DNA of 62,690 nt. Origin: Vulcanimicrobiota bacterium. GTDB lineage: Bacteria; Vulcanimicrobiota; Vulcanimicrobiia; Eremiobacterales; Eremiobacteraceae. How positions within the stretch are numbered: the first letter of the stretch is position 1; each line of letters starts with the position of its first letter. Where the stretch lies: the NCBI GenBank assembly GCA_013290125.1, contig JABCYQ010000016.1:1-62690 (forward strand), read 5' to 3'. This document shows, one piece after another, positions 34,993 through 43,677 of this stretch. The notes beneath the pieces are model-generated. The model worked only from the letters and a program-made list of their open reading frames with translations, did not search any database and was not told the origin of the DNA. The translations under genes were made by a program, and so were the position numbers.

Positions 34993-36216
34993 ATGACGGA
35001 CGCGGAGCGCGGCGCACCTTCGAGTCCACGCCGTAGCACGACTTGGCTCACGCGGACCGTCATGGCGGTCTCGATCGCCAGCCTGCTATCAGACGCCTGT
35101 TACGAATCCATCATTCCATTGCTGCCCGCGTTCATCGCTTCGCTCGGCGGGGGAGCGCTCGCGCTGGGCACGATAGAAGGACTGGCCGACGCGCTCGCCG
35201 CCGGATTCAAGCTTTGGGGCGGACAGCTCGCCGATCGCAGCAAGAAGCGTCGAGTGCTAGCCGGCAGCGGTTATCTCGCCGTCGGCATCTTCATGCCGGC
35301 CATCGCGTTCGCGCACTCGATCCTCGGCGTCGGTGCTCTTCGCGCGGCCGCGTGGCTTGCGCGCGGGTTCCGAAGCCCGATCCGCGATACGCTCATCGTC
35401 GACGACACGGACCCGAAGTTCGTCAATCGTGCGTTCGGCTTTCAGCGCGGCCTCGACACGGTAGGTGCGGTGATCGGTCCCGCGATCGCGATGATATTGC
35501 TCGCGCACCACGTCGCGGTCGCGACCGCGATCGCCGCCGGATTCATTCCCGGCGTTCTCGCGGGCTTGGCCTACTTCTTCGTGCGCGAGGGCCCGCGTTC
35601 GGTTCCGCCGCGCGCTCCGCTGCATCTCGCGTTATCTGGCATGCCGCTTGCGTTCAAACGCTATGTGATTGGCGCGGGCGTCTTCGGCCTGGGAAATTTC
35701 TCGACCACGCTTCTGGTTCTCGCCGCTATCCACGCGCTCACTCCGGTCGTCGGCATCGGGCCGGCGTTGGTCTTTGCTAGCGGCATGTATCTCGGGCACA
35801 ACGTCATCAGCGCATCGCTATCATATCCGCTCAGCGTGGCGAGCGAGCGTCTCGGGGTCGGCCGGCTGCTCGTCGTCGCGTTCGGCCTCTTCGTCGCGGT
35901 CTGCGCGATCTTGGCGTTTGCGTCGACATCGATCCCGGCGATCGCCCTCTCGTTTGCCATCGCAGCCATCGCCGGGTCGATCATCGAGCCGATGGAAGCG
36001 ACGTTGGCATCGGAACTAGTGCCTGCCGCGACGCGCGGCACCGGGTTCGGCGTGCTCGCAGCGGTGAACGGCATCGGCGACTTCGTCTCAAGCGCCGGTG
36101 CCGGCGCGCTCTGGCAACTCTCCGGTCCCTTGGCTGCATTCGGAGCCGCCGGCGCAGTCTGTCTGGGCGGCATCGCTCTCGTCGCGCCCGTCGTATGGAC
36201 GCTGAAACGTGCGTGA
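34993..36216 (+). CDS. Major facilitator superfamily transporter
   Basis: The 407-residue integral membrane protein shows about 11-12 hydrophobic helices. It has the MFS loop 2-3 motif in the form GGQLADRSKKRRV near residue 76, and ARGFRSPIRDTLI after helix 4. The substrate is unknown; the layout resembles drug or metabolite exporters. A short polar N-terminus precedes helix 1 (VMAVSIASLLSD). It has no partner gene. Its stop is followed 73 bp later by the cupredoxin. Confidence 0.87.
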   Translation: MTDAERGAPSSPRRSTTWLTRTVMAVSIASLLSDACYESIIPLLPAFIASLGGGALALGTIEGLADALAAGFKLWGGQLADRSKKRRVLAGSGYLAVGIFMPAIAFAHSILGVGALRAAAWLARGFRSPIRDTLIVDDTDPKFVNRAFGFQRGLDTVGAVIGPAIAMILLAHHVAVATAIAAGFIPGVLAGLAYFFVREGPRSVPPRAPLHLALSGMPLAFKRYVIGAGVFGLGNFSTTLLVLAAIHALTPVVGIGPALVFASGMYLGHNVISASLSYPLSVASERLGVGRLLVVAFGLFVAVCAILAFASTSIPAIALSFAIAAIAGSIIEPMEATLASELVPAATRGTGFGVLAAVNGIGDFVSSAGAGALWQLSGPLAAFGAAGAVCLGGIALVAPVVWTLKRA

Positions 36217-36289
36217 AAACGCGCCCGGGCACCGGCACGGAGCGCCGAAACTCGACGCCGAAACGTTATCCAATCGAAAGGGGAGTCAT

Positions 36290-36700
36290 ATGCCAGTAAG
36301 CCACCGATCAATAAGAGGATACGTCGCTGTCGCCGCTCTCGTGTTGGCGTTCGCAAGCGCTGCCGCGATAGGCCGCGGGGACGCGATGTCGAGTTCAGCA
36401 CCTGCGCCGTCGGCGTCACCCGTCGCGGTCAAAATCGCCAACTTTGCGTTCTCGCCGCAGACGATAACCGTGCCAGCCGGAACCGTTGTGCAATGGACCA
36501 ATACGGACAGCGTCGCACACACAGCCACGGCGTCGGACAACTCGTTCGATTCGGGCAATCTGAATCAGAACAAATCGTGGTCGTACACGTTTACGAAGCC
36601 AGGAAAGTACGCGTATGTCTGCTCGTATCATCCGAACATGACTGGCACCGTGATCGTGACGGCTGCCGCAGCCACCCCCGCCCCCACCAGCGGTTATTGA
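36290..36700 (+). CDS. Exported cupredoxin (plastocyanin/amicyanin-like)
   Basis: The 136-residue protein has a signal peptide (about 1-32) and a single cupredoxin domain. The type 1 copper ligands H77 (SVAHTAT), C111 and H114 (YVCSYHP) and M117 are all in place. It is likely to carry electrons or bind copper in the periplasm. A Pro/Ala/Thr linker and tail flank the domain. AAAGGGGAG lies 5 nt before ATG 36290, which fixes the start. The tandem palindrome array follows its stop codon. Confidence 0.92.
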   Translation: MPVSHRSIRGYVAVAALVLAFASAAAIGRGDAMSSSAPAPSASPVAVKIANFAFSPQTITVPAGTVVQWTNTDSVAHTATASDNSFDSGNLNQNKSWSYTFTKPGKYAYVCSYHPNMTGTVIVTAAAATPAPTSGY

Positions 36701-36715
36701 TCTGAAGGGCGCTTA

Positions 36716-36882
36716 CTGAAGGGGCCGACTTTATGTCGGCCCGGGCAAACAAAACGTGGGCCGATATAAAATCGGCCCCTTCGGCAAATCGGGCCGATAT
36801 AAAATCGGCCCCTTCGGCAAATCGGGCCGATATAAAATCGGCCCCTTCGGCAAATCGGGCCGATATAAAATCGGCCCCTTCA
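36716..36882. repeat. Palindrome cluster: one inverted copy plus four tandem 33-bp units
   Basis: CTGAAGGGGCCGACTTTATGTCGGCCC (36716-36742) precedes four head-to-tail units with 33-bp period starting at 36758, 36791, 36824 and 36857. Each unit has the stem GGGCCGATATAAAATCGGCCCC and a spacer TTCGGCAAATC. The array fills the whole space between two convergent genes. Because 33 is a multiple of 3 it creates an artefact frame with an 11-residue repeat ([11 protein letters not shown]). It can form several terminator-like hairpins. Confidence 0.88.
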
Positions 36883-36887
36883 GCAAA

Positions 36888-38984
36888 TCACAGCACCCAG
36901 GAGTGCAGTGTGCGAGACCAGCGCCACATGCCGCTCGAATCGCGCCGCCAAAGCTCCGTCGCGCCGTGGCCGCGCAGCGGCCCGTGCCATAGCGCCCGCG
37001 TGACGACCGCGTCACTTCCGTCCGGCCGCGCCGAGACGATTCCGAGTTGCGCGGGTCGCGATCCAAACTCCGCCTCCCAGCGTTTCTCATCGGCGATCGT
37101 GCGAAGGATCAATCCCGGCGGAACGATCGGGTCGGCGATGTCGGTCGCGAGGACTGCGTGAACGCCGACGACGCCCTGCAACTCCGAGACGGTCGCCTCG
37201 AGCATGGACGGGTCGCCGAAACCATCGAACGCATTCTGCGCGCTTCCCGCATGGCGTAGGCGTGAGAAGATGTTTAGACCGGCGTCGTCGGTGCCTGATA
37301 ATAGTGATTGATCCAAGCGAAACGCCGACAGCGATCCTTCGGCGCCCGCGGCGCGGCCTGGCGTCGATCCCCAAATAAGATACGTTCCGGCCGGCAGCGC
37401 GGCGAAGAACAATTGCTCCCCGGCATACGTCGCGCCGGTGACATAGCTCGCCGGATTCGCGTCGCCCATGAGCGGGGCGACGCAGATCATCGCGACCTCA
37501 TCGACCGGTTTTGTCTCCGCGACCCACAGATCGCCGGCCGTGGCACCGACCGCGCCGGGCGATCCGTCGAGCGAATACCGCACGCGCCAATGCGTGCCGT
37601 CGTGCGAGGACCAGAGCAGAGCGCGAGGGCAAGCGTTGCTTGCCCTATTACAAGACGTGTTGACGAAAGAAGCGCCCCACAACGCGCCGTCGTCGGATCG
37701 CGAGAGCACCGCGAACGGAAAAGAAGGGGCAGACGCACGGACGAATCGGCCTTGCGCATCGCCGAGATAGACGCGTCCAAGATACGATGCGATCCAGTGC
37801 GATCCGTCGGCCGCGCCTGCCGGATAGACGCGCCACTGCAAGATCGCCGCGTCGAGAGCATCCGAATCCGGCTGGAGCGCGGGCCAAAGACCGGTCTGAC
37901 CCTTCGATTCGGCGGCCGCGATCAACGGTTGGACATCGCTATACCCGGCTGGAAACGTCATGGGAACGCTCGCAAAATCTCCCGCGCGCTGCACGGTCAG
38001 TGACGACCCTTCGGGCCACGCGAAGTACAATTTCGCGTCTGCCAACGCACCGAAGCCGTCGCCCACCGAGTACGCCGGGTCCGACGGTCGCACCGGATAC
38101 CAATACTTCACGAAATCGCGGGTCGCAGCGACGACGCGTGTGAGACCGTACGAGAAGACGAAGTATGCAACGCCGTCGCGATAGGCGCCTTGATACACCG
38201 TCCTTCCGAGCGGCGCGATCGGCGCGAGCAGGCGTCCGAAAGCGTCGTCGAAATGCGGCGCGAGCTCATCGATCGCACCGGCGCGCACGAAGCGCGGCGC
38301 GCGCTGCGCGCTCGAATCTACCCACGCGATGCTTTCACCGAGCAGCACGAACGCGCCGTGCGCCGCCACGCCTTCGACCCGCCGTCGCGCGCCGATCTGC
38401 CTGATGACGAACCTTCCGTCGGCGCGCGTGTAAACGCTCAACCGGTCGGAGTCGGGCGGCGTGACATCGCTCATCTCGCCGACGAGTGTCTGATCCGCGG
38501 ACATGCGGTGATCGGGCAACGCGAACGCGCCGGACGTATCGCCCTCGGCAGCCAGCGCCAGCGTCATCTCGAGATCGCCATCGCGGATCGAAACAGAATT
38601 TGCGCCGGACCAGCGAGCGCTCTGTGCGAGTCCGTCGGACGTCAACTGTGTGAGCCGGTGCGTGCGAAGATCTAACAGAAATGCCTGACTAGGATTCATT
38701 TGAGCCGGATCGCCGAACAGCGCCGCACCGTCGAACTCCGCGACGAACACAGCGCGCGAACCGCCGCCATCAAATGAAGCATCGCCCACGATCGCGCCCG
38801 GCATGATACCAAGCGGCAACGATTGGATATGCAGATACGCGCCGGCGGGCAGCGAAATCGTCTTCTCAGGATACGGCGCGCCGATGTCGCTCGCCGCGGC
38901 GCCGAATCTCGTCATCGCCACGAGTGCGACGAGGACGACGACCGCGGTCCCAGACACGAGAACGCCTCTAGTCCACACGCGCAT
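36888..38984 (-). CDS. Large exported protein of unknown function (beta-propeller-like)
   Basis: The 698-residue protein has an N-terminal signal or anchor (VLVSGTAVVVLVALVAM). Its repeats resemble WD40/propeller sheets, such as RLTQLTSDGLAQSARWSGANSVSI, AHGAFVLLGESIAWVDSS and ALLWSSHDGTHWRVRYSLDG. No enzyme motif is seen. A copy of the AGGGCAAGC/GCTTGCCCT palindrome lies in frame inside the gene (37626-37649), adding Cys-rich text (NTSCNRASNACPRA). Two further Cys may pair. It stands between the tandem palindrome array and the divergent MOSC gene. Confidence 0.68.
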   Translation of the reverse strand: MRVWTRGVLVSGTAVVVLVALVAMTRFGAAASDIGAPYPEKTISLPAGAYLHIQSLPLGIMPGAIVGDASFDGGGSRAVFVAEFDGAALFGDPAQMNPSQAFLLDLRTHRLTQLTSDGLAQSARWSGANSVSIRDGDLEMTLALAAEGDTSGAFALPDHRMSADQTLVGEMSDVTPPDSDRLSVYTRADGRFVIRQIGARRRVEGVAAHGAFVLLGESIAWVDSSAQRAPRFVRAGAIDELAPHFDDAFGRLLAPIAPLGRTVYQGAYRDGVAYFVFSYGLTRVVAATRDFVKYWYPVRPSDPAYSVGDGFGALADAKLYFAWPEGSSLTVQRAGDFASVPMTFPAGYSDVQPLIAAAESKGQTGLWPALQPDSDALDAAILQWRVYPAGAADGSHWIASYLGRVYLGDAQGRFVRASAPSFPFAVLSRSDDGALWGASFVNTSCNRASNACPRALLWSSHDGTHWRVRYSLDGSPGAVGATAGDLWVAETKPVDEVAMICVAPLMGDANPASYVTGATYAGEQLFFAALPAGTYLIWGSTPGRAAGAEGSLSAFRLDQSLLSGTDDAGLNIFSRLRHAGSAQNAFDGFGDPSMLEATVSELQGVVGVHAVLATDIADPIVPPGLILRTIADEKRWEAEFGSRPAQLGIVSARPDGSDAVVTRALWHGPLRGHGATELWRRDSSGMWRWSRTLHSWVL
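37626..37649. repeat. Palindrome of the AGGGCAAGC family inside a coding region
   Basis: AGGGCAAGCGTTGCTTGCCCT is a near-perfect inverted repeat. It matches the intergenic copies at 19110, 44319 and 45130, yet here it lies within the 698-residue gene without breaking its frame. Confidence 0.7.
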
Positions 38985-39046
38985 ATGCCGCGCTACGACC
39001 GCGACTCGGCGAGGCCCTTCGCGAGCATCCGCGGAAATGAACGACG

Positions 39047-39772
39047 ATGCGCGTGACGCACCTTTGGCGTTATCCTTTCAAATCCATGAGGGGCGAAGCG
39101 TTAACCGCGACGCGGATGGAACTCGGCGGCATAGCCTTCGACCGGCGCTTTGCGTTCCGCGACGACACACCGGGTTCCACACGCCTCGGCAAACTCGAGA
39201 CCGCGCGCCAACACCTGGCCATGCTCGGCTATGCTGCGTGCGTCGTAGACGGATCGGTCGTGATCGCGACACCCGACGGCAGCCGGCTGGCCGTGACCGA
39301 CCCAGCCCTTGCAGCGCGCGTAAGCGCCGAGACCGGGTCGCGGCTCACAGTGACGGAAGATCCGAGCGGCGGCAATCACGATGACGCCGACGTCCTCGTC
39401 ATCAACGCGGCTTCAGTGGCGAAACTCGCGTCGGAATGGGGCGGTGATGTCGATCCTCGGCGCTTCCGGCCGAACGTCCTGGTGGCCGGCGACGAGCCGT
39501 TTCAAGAAGAAGCCTGGGTAGGCCGATATATGAAGATAGGAGAGGCCACGCTCAAGGTCGTTAAACCGTGCATACGGTGCGTCCTCACGACGGTCGAACC
39601 TGAGACGCTTTCGGTCGATCCTTCGTTCCTTAAAGTGATCGCGCAAAAGCATAACGCGAGCTTCGGAGTGTATGCCAAGGTCGTCGAACCCGGTGCCGTG
39701 CGCGTGGGCGACGACCTAGCGGTCACCGAGGGACAGAACGTGCCGGACCAGGTAAATGGTGTGAAAGTGTGA
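39047..39772 (+). CDS. MOSC domain protein
   Basis: The 241-residue protein has the MOSC N-terminal beta-barrel (VTHLWRYPFKSMRGEAL, GIAFDRRFAFRD) and the MOSC domain itself. The domain shows VINAASVAKLASEW, RFRPNVLV, WVGRYMKIGEATLKVVKPCIRC with the conserved Cys, and FGVYAKVVEPG. MOSC proteins move sulfur or bind molybdenum cofactor, for example in mARC-type N-hydroxylated substrate reduction. No partner reductase domain is fused here. It acts in the cytoplasm. The stop overlaps the start of the next gene (TGATG), so the three genes 39047-40778 form one operon. Confidence 0.9.
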   Translation: MRVTHLWRYPFKSMRGEALTATRMELGGIAFDRRFAFRDDTPGSTRLGKLETARQHLAMLGYAACVVDGSVVIATPDGSRLAVTDPALAARVSAETGSRLTVTEDPSGGNHDDADVLVINAASVAKLASEWGGDVDPRRFRPNVLVAGDEPFQEEAWVGRYMKIGEATLKVVKPCIRCVLTTVEPETLSVDPSFLKVIAQKHNASFGVYAKVVEPGAVRVGDDLAVTEGQNVPDQVNGVKV

Positions 39773-40254
39773 TGGCGATGGAGATTTTCAAACGTTCGGC
39801 GATCGTGCTCTGCGCGACGATCGCTCTCGCGGCGCCGGCGGCGTCGCAGCAGGCGCCGTTCTTGCCTCCCAAAGGTTGGGTGCTCGCACCCGCGCCGCAC
39901 GAGTTCATCGGAAAGTGGATCAAGCCGGGAAGCGACTCCTACCATCAGAACGTCAGCGTCCTCGGCCACAAATTCGGCGGATCGCTCGACGACTTCTATT
40001 CGATCGCGATCGGCCAGCTCAAAGAGAAATTTCCTGGCGGCGCGATAGCGGTGAGCCAAGACACCACCGTCTGCGGCGACCATCCGGCCAAGTACGTCTC
40101 GTATGGCCTGAACTCAGCCGACGGGCCCATGATAATCGAGCAGATCGACACCGTGGAAAATGGAGCGGCTTACGTCGTGACGTATGCTCGCTTGGCGACA
40201 CAGGATTCAGATCCAGCTGCGCGTGACTCTATGACGTCGATCTGCGGAGTCTGA
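39772..40254 (+). CDS. Small exported protein
   Basis: The 160-residue protein has a signal peptide (about 1-26, cut near AAPAASQ). A compact domain follows with FLPPKGWVLAPAPHEFIGKWIKPGSDSYHQNVSV, a pair of Cys (TTVCGDHPA and SICGV) and VVTYARLA. The pattern resembles the 'PsbP-like' or stress-response exported families, but I cannot name one. The start at ATG 39772 overlaps the MOSC stop; ATG 39778 is also possible. It is co-transcribed with the next exported protein. Confidence 0.72.
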   Translation: MAMEIFKRSAIVLCATIALAAPAASQQAPFLPPKGWVLAPAPHEFIGKWIKPGSDSYHQNVSVLGHKFGGSLDDFYSIAIGQLKEKFPGGAIAVSQDTTVCGDHPAKYVSYGLNSADGPMIIEQIDTVENGAAYVVTYARLATQDSDPAARDSMTSICGV

Positions 40255-40259
40255 ACTGC

Positions 40260-40778
40260 ATGAAGAAGACCTCGAGCGTGCTTGCGACTTTCGGCCGAAT
40301 CCGCGCAGCTGCAGTAGCGGCCGCGGCCGCCTTGTCTTTGGTCGCTCTGCCCGCCGCGCAAGGCCGAGCGGACACGACTCCGTCGCCGCAAGCGACACCC
40401 GCCAGTCCGTATAGCCGCGTGCCGGTTCCCGGCAACACCGTGGTCTTCGACGGCACCGTCGGCGGTCAGCGAACGGCTTGGGCGTACTTCAGTCAGTTCT
40501 GGCTCGAGCGGTATCTATCCGTGACAGTCGACGCAGCAGAGTTCGCCGTTCAAGGCACGACGCTCGACAACGAGCTCAACACGATCGCCGATCACGTCAT
40601 CACGTTTCCGAACGGCACGCACGGCAGGGTCGAATCGATCCAACCCTACCATTACAAAGATCGGCTCGATCTTGAAGTTCGCGTTAGCGTCTCCGACGGA
40701 CCGATGCGCGGCAAAGACGTCTGGACCACCGCGGCCGAACTGACCGACGCCACAGGCCACCCCTACGTGAAGATGTAG
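40260..40778 (+). CDS. Small exported protein, last gene of the MOSC operon
   Basis: The 172-residue protein has a long signal peptide (about 1-37, AAAVAAAAALSLVALPAAQGRA). A low-complexity linker (TTPSPQATPASP) precedes a beta-rich domain (VVFDGTVGGQRTAWAYFSQFWLERYLSVTVDAAEF...). It has no Cys in the mature part. The family is not recognised. It begins 5 nt after the preceding stop. Its 3' end overlaps the convergent GMC oxidoreductase gene by 16 bp, which is tight for this genome. Confidence 0.72.
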   Translation: MKKTSSVLATFGRIRAAAVAAAAALSLVALPAAQGRADTTPSPQATPASPYSRVPVPGNTVVFDGTVGGQRTAWAYFSQFWLERYLSVTVDAAEFAVQGTTLDNELNTIADHVITFPNGTHGRVESIQPYHYKDRLDLEVRVSVSDGPMRGKDVWTTAAELTDATGHPYVKM

Positions 40779-42688
40779 CTCGCGATCCGGTGTGCAAGCG
40801 CCATGATCGTGAGCATGGGGTTCACGCCCGAAGCCAGCGGAAAGATCGACGCGTCAGCCACGTGGACGCCGCCCAGACCATGGACGGCGCCTCGTTCGTC
40901 CACGACGCCTTTTCGCGGATCGCGATGCATCCTGCACGTACCCATCTGATGCGCTGAGAACACCCCTAGTCGATTCGCGCCGGCGCCCTGCGATGCGATC
41001 GCCTCACCAAAGCGGCGTCTCCCGGCAGCATCAGCCTGCGCACGCTCAAGAACGAGGGGCTCCGTGTGAAGCGTCATCACGCGCGTCGCACCAGCGGCGA
41101 AAACGATGTCAGTCAAGCCGGCAAGCGCGCGCAGCATATGACGCGCATCGTATGGTCTTAACCGGTAGTTGACGTCGTCGCGCCCATCGAGCGAGATCGT
41201 GCCGGAGCCGCGATCGCGCGTGAGAACGATCAGTCCGGCGGCAAACCGCGCGCGCTGCATGAGTTCTGCGTGCGGCGCCCGGCCGCGCCACGGCAGAGCA
41301 AGTGCCATGAGTCCGGGATGCGCCGGTACGGCCTCCAATTTCGCGCCGTAGCCATTGTCGAGATCGGCGAACGCATCGGAATGGACCGACTGCATCGGAC
41401 CGGTCCACATCTCCACCGGATGATCGAACTGCCCGAACGCGGCGGTCGTGGGGTGCAGCCGCAGATGCCGCCCGAGATGCGGTGACGTAACGCCGCTGCG
41501 CGCCAAAATGCCCGGCGACCGTAGGCTTCCCGCCGCGAGCACGACAACCGGCGCGTTCACGCGCAGCATTCTGTGCGCGGCGCCTTCTGCGCCGGCGACC
41601 GACGCCTCCACGCCCCGCGCCTTTCCGTCTGTGATAAGAATGCGCTCGACTTTGGCGTGGGCGATGACGGACGCGCCCGCGTCGACGGCATCGAGGAGAT
41701 AGGTCGCCGCGGTGCTCTGCTTCTTGCCGTAAGCGCAGCCGAAGCCGCAGTAGCCGCAGCCGTCACCGCATTCGGCTCGATTGCACGGCGTGACGCTTGC
41801 GTGCACGCCTGCGGCACGACAACCGCGCAAAAGCGCCGCATTGTTCTCGTTGTGGATCGCCGATTGCTGCACGGCGATGTGGCGCTCCACCGCATCGTAC
41901 TGCGGTGCGAGCGACGAGTCGAAATCAACGCCGCCGCTCGCCTCGCGCCACTGGGCGGCAACGGCGCCGTCCAAGCGAAGGCTCGTGCACCAGTTCACGA
42001 CCGTGCCGCCGCCAACGCACGAACCGGCGAGCATCGCGACGCCGAGATCGTCGCTGGCGCAGAGAGCCGACTCCAAATACAGGCGGCCCATCGCGTCCGC
42101 TTCCATTTGATCGAACGTGGCGGGGTCGCTTGACGGCCCTGCTTCGAGAATCACGACGCGCTTGCCGGCTCGCGCAAGAAGTGCGCCTGCAACGGAGCCG
42201 CCCGCGCCGGATCCGATGACGACGACGTCCGCATCGATCACGGGCGGCGTCTGCGCCATGAGTCTAACGGCGGGTCCGGGCGCCGGCCGATCCGACCGCG
42301 GGCCCGGATACGAAATCTCATTCCAGAGCGGATTGCAACCAGATTCGTCGACGGTTGCATACGCAAGGAACATCGCGAGCCGTTTGAAGGCTTGAAAGCC
42401 GGACCGCAATGCCGGAAGCGGGCTGTCGGCGAGCGCAAGGAGCAGCCGCTCTCGCTGCGGGTGGGCCAGTCGATCAAACGGCGCAAACCGTCCGATGAGG
42501 AGCGCCGGCAAAGGGCCCGCAAGAAGCCCGAGCAGCTTGCGCAATTCGGCTAGCCTGTGCGGCGCAAGACGCGACAGGGCGATTTCGGCGGCCTGCGATG
42601 CGCGCGCGACGTCTGATCGCGCGGGCGCAAACGTCTGCTGCAAGCACGCTAGAATCGCTCGCTCGCGCGGCGTGAGGGGGGCCGCCAT
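40763..42688 (-). CDS. GMC family oxidoreductase, long-chain-alcohol-oxidase type
   Basis: The 641-residue flavoenzyme has an N-terminal helical extension of about 150 residues. Then comes the FAD dinucleotide motif VVVIGSGAGGSVAGALLARAG (GSGAGG at 159-164). A Cys-rich block CNRAECGDGCGYCGFGCAYGKKQS near 300 follows, and the C-terminal HQMGTCRM / ASGVNPMLTIMALA segment carries the catalytic His and Asn. The extension and Cys block are marks of the fatty-alcohol-oxidase (FAO) branch known in plants and yeasts and found in some bacteria. It would oxidise long-chain alcohols with oxygen or another acceptor. It diverges from the proline dehydrogenase gene. Confidence 0.88.
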   Translation of the reverse strand: MAAPLTPRERAILACLQQTFAPARSDVARASQAAEIALSRLAPHRLAELRKLLGLLAGPLPALLIGRFAPFDRLAHPQRERLLLALADSPLPALRSGFQAFKRLAMFLAYATVDESGCNPLWNEISYPGPRSDRPAPGPAVRLMAQTPPVIDADVVVIGSGAGGSVAGALLARAGKRVVILEAGPSSDPATFDQMEADAMGRLYLESALCASDDLGVAMLAGSCVGGGTVVNWCTSLRLDGAVAAQWREASGGVDFDSSLAPQYDAVERHIAVQQSAIHNENNAALLRGCRAAGVHASVTPCNRAECGDGCGYCGFGCAYGKKQSTAATYLLDAVDAGASVIAHAKVERILITDGKARGVEASVAGAEGAAHRMLRVNAPVVVLAAGSLRSPGILARSGVTSPHLGRHLRLHPTTAAFGQFDHPVEMWTGPMQSVHSDAFADLDNGYGAKLEAVPAHPGLMALALPWRGRAPHAELMQRARFAAGLIVLTRDRGSGTISLDGRDDVNYRLRPYDARHMLRALAGLTDIVFAAGATRVMTLHTEPLVLERAQADAAGRRRFGEAIASQGAGANRLGVFSAHQMGTCRMHRDPRKGVVDERGAVHGLGGVHVADASIFPLASGVNPMLTIMALAHRIASYIFT

Positions 42689-42786
42689 CGGAGCATCGTG
42701 CTGGCCAGTCGAAAGAGGTTCCTGCGCGGCGCTTCGATGACGACGCTTCAGGATATCGGTGCACGCGCGGCGTACCGACGGACGGC

Positions 42787-43677
42787 ATGGCCAATTTCGG
42801 CGAGTTCCTATCCGCGCGTCCAGGTTTGCAGCGGCGGTTGTTCTTTCTTGCCAGGCGCTTTGTCGCGGGCGAAACGGTGGAGACCGCGATCGCCGCAGTC
42901 CGCGCGTTGAACGCTGCGGGCCTCAGCGCGACGCTCGACTTCCTCGGCGAGGACGTCCACGACGAAGCCGCTGCGGCGCTGACGGCCGATACCTACCTGC
43001 GGATGATCGACGCGATCGTGGCCGCCGGAGCAGATGCGAATGTCTCCGTCAAGTTGAGCGCGATCGGCCAGGCGATCACCGACGACGTCGCGGTCCGCAA
43101 TCTACTCCCCATCCTCGAGCGCGCCCGCGCCGCCAAGATGTTCGTCCGGCTCGACATGGAAGGCTCGAAAACCGTCGATTCGACGTACCGGATTCTCTCG
43201 CGCGCGCGCGCGACCTACGATCAGGTCGGTCCGGTGGTGCAAGCATATCTGCATCGCGCGCAAGAGGACGTTGAGCGTTCGATCGCAGACGGCATTCGCG
43301 TCCGTCTCTGTAAAGGCGCGTACGCGGAGCGGCCCGATGTCGCCATTCAAGATATGCCGTCGATCCGTCGCAATTACATGCGCCTCGCCGAAGCGCTGCT
43401 GATGACGCGCGTCTATCACGGCATCGCGACGCATGACGACAATCTGATCGAAGCCGTGCGCGCGTTCGTCGAACGCAAGGGCATCGGACCGGACCGCTTT
43501 GAGTTCCAGATGCTGTATGGGATCAGGCCGGAGCGACAGCGCGAGATCGTGAGCCTCGGATATCGGCTGCGGGTCTACGTGCCGTTTGGGACGCATTGGG
43601 CGGGTTATTTCTATCGCCGGCTCGCGGAACGAAAGGAAAACGTGTACTTCGTGGTCCGCAGCCTGTTCAGCCGATGA
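42787..43677 (+). CDS. Proline dehydrogenase (PRODH)
   Basis: The 296-residue FAD-dependent TIM barrel oxidises proline to pyrroline-5-carboxylate. Signature blocks are present: NVSVKLSAIG, VRLDMEGS, QAYLHRAQED, VRLCKGAYAE, GIATHDDNLI, FEFQMLYGIRPE and RVYVPFGTHWAGYFYRRLAER. The length matches stand-alone PRODH; no aldehyde dehydrogenase domain is fused and none is nearby. The start at ATG 42787 leaves a slightly short N-terminus but keeps the FVAGET helix. The stop overlaps the next gene's start (ATGA), giving coupled translation. Confidence 0.93.
   Translation: MANFGEFLSARPGLQRRLFFLARRFVAGETVETAIAAVRALNAAGLSATLDFLGEDVHDEAAAALTADTYLRMIDAIVAAGADANVSVKLSAIGQAITDDVAVRNLLPILERARAAKMFVRLDMEGSKTVDSTYRILSRARATYDQVGPVVQAYLHRAQEDVERSIADGIRVRLCKGAYAERPDVAIQDMPSIRRNYMRLAEALLMTRVYHGIATHDDNLIEAVRAFVERKGIGPDRFEFQMLYGIRPERQREIVSLGYRLRVYVPFGTHWAGYFYRRLAERKENVYFVVRSLFSR

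Noticed and set aside
36758-36882. Possible CRISPR array
   Set aside because: The units are contiguous with no unique spacers, each is itself a palindrome, and no cas genes are near.
36733-37161. Frame with repeated [11 protein letters not shown] text
   Set aside because: It is a translation of the 33-bp palindrome array and then runs antisense to the 698-residue gene.
41573-42133. 186-codon plus-strand frame over the GMC gene
   Set aside because: It is antisense to the FAD and Cys-rich domains, which have firm family support.
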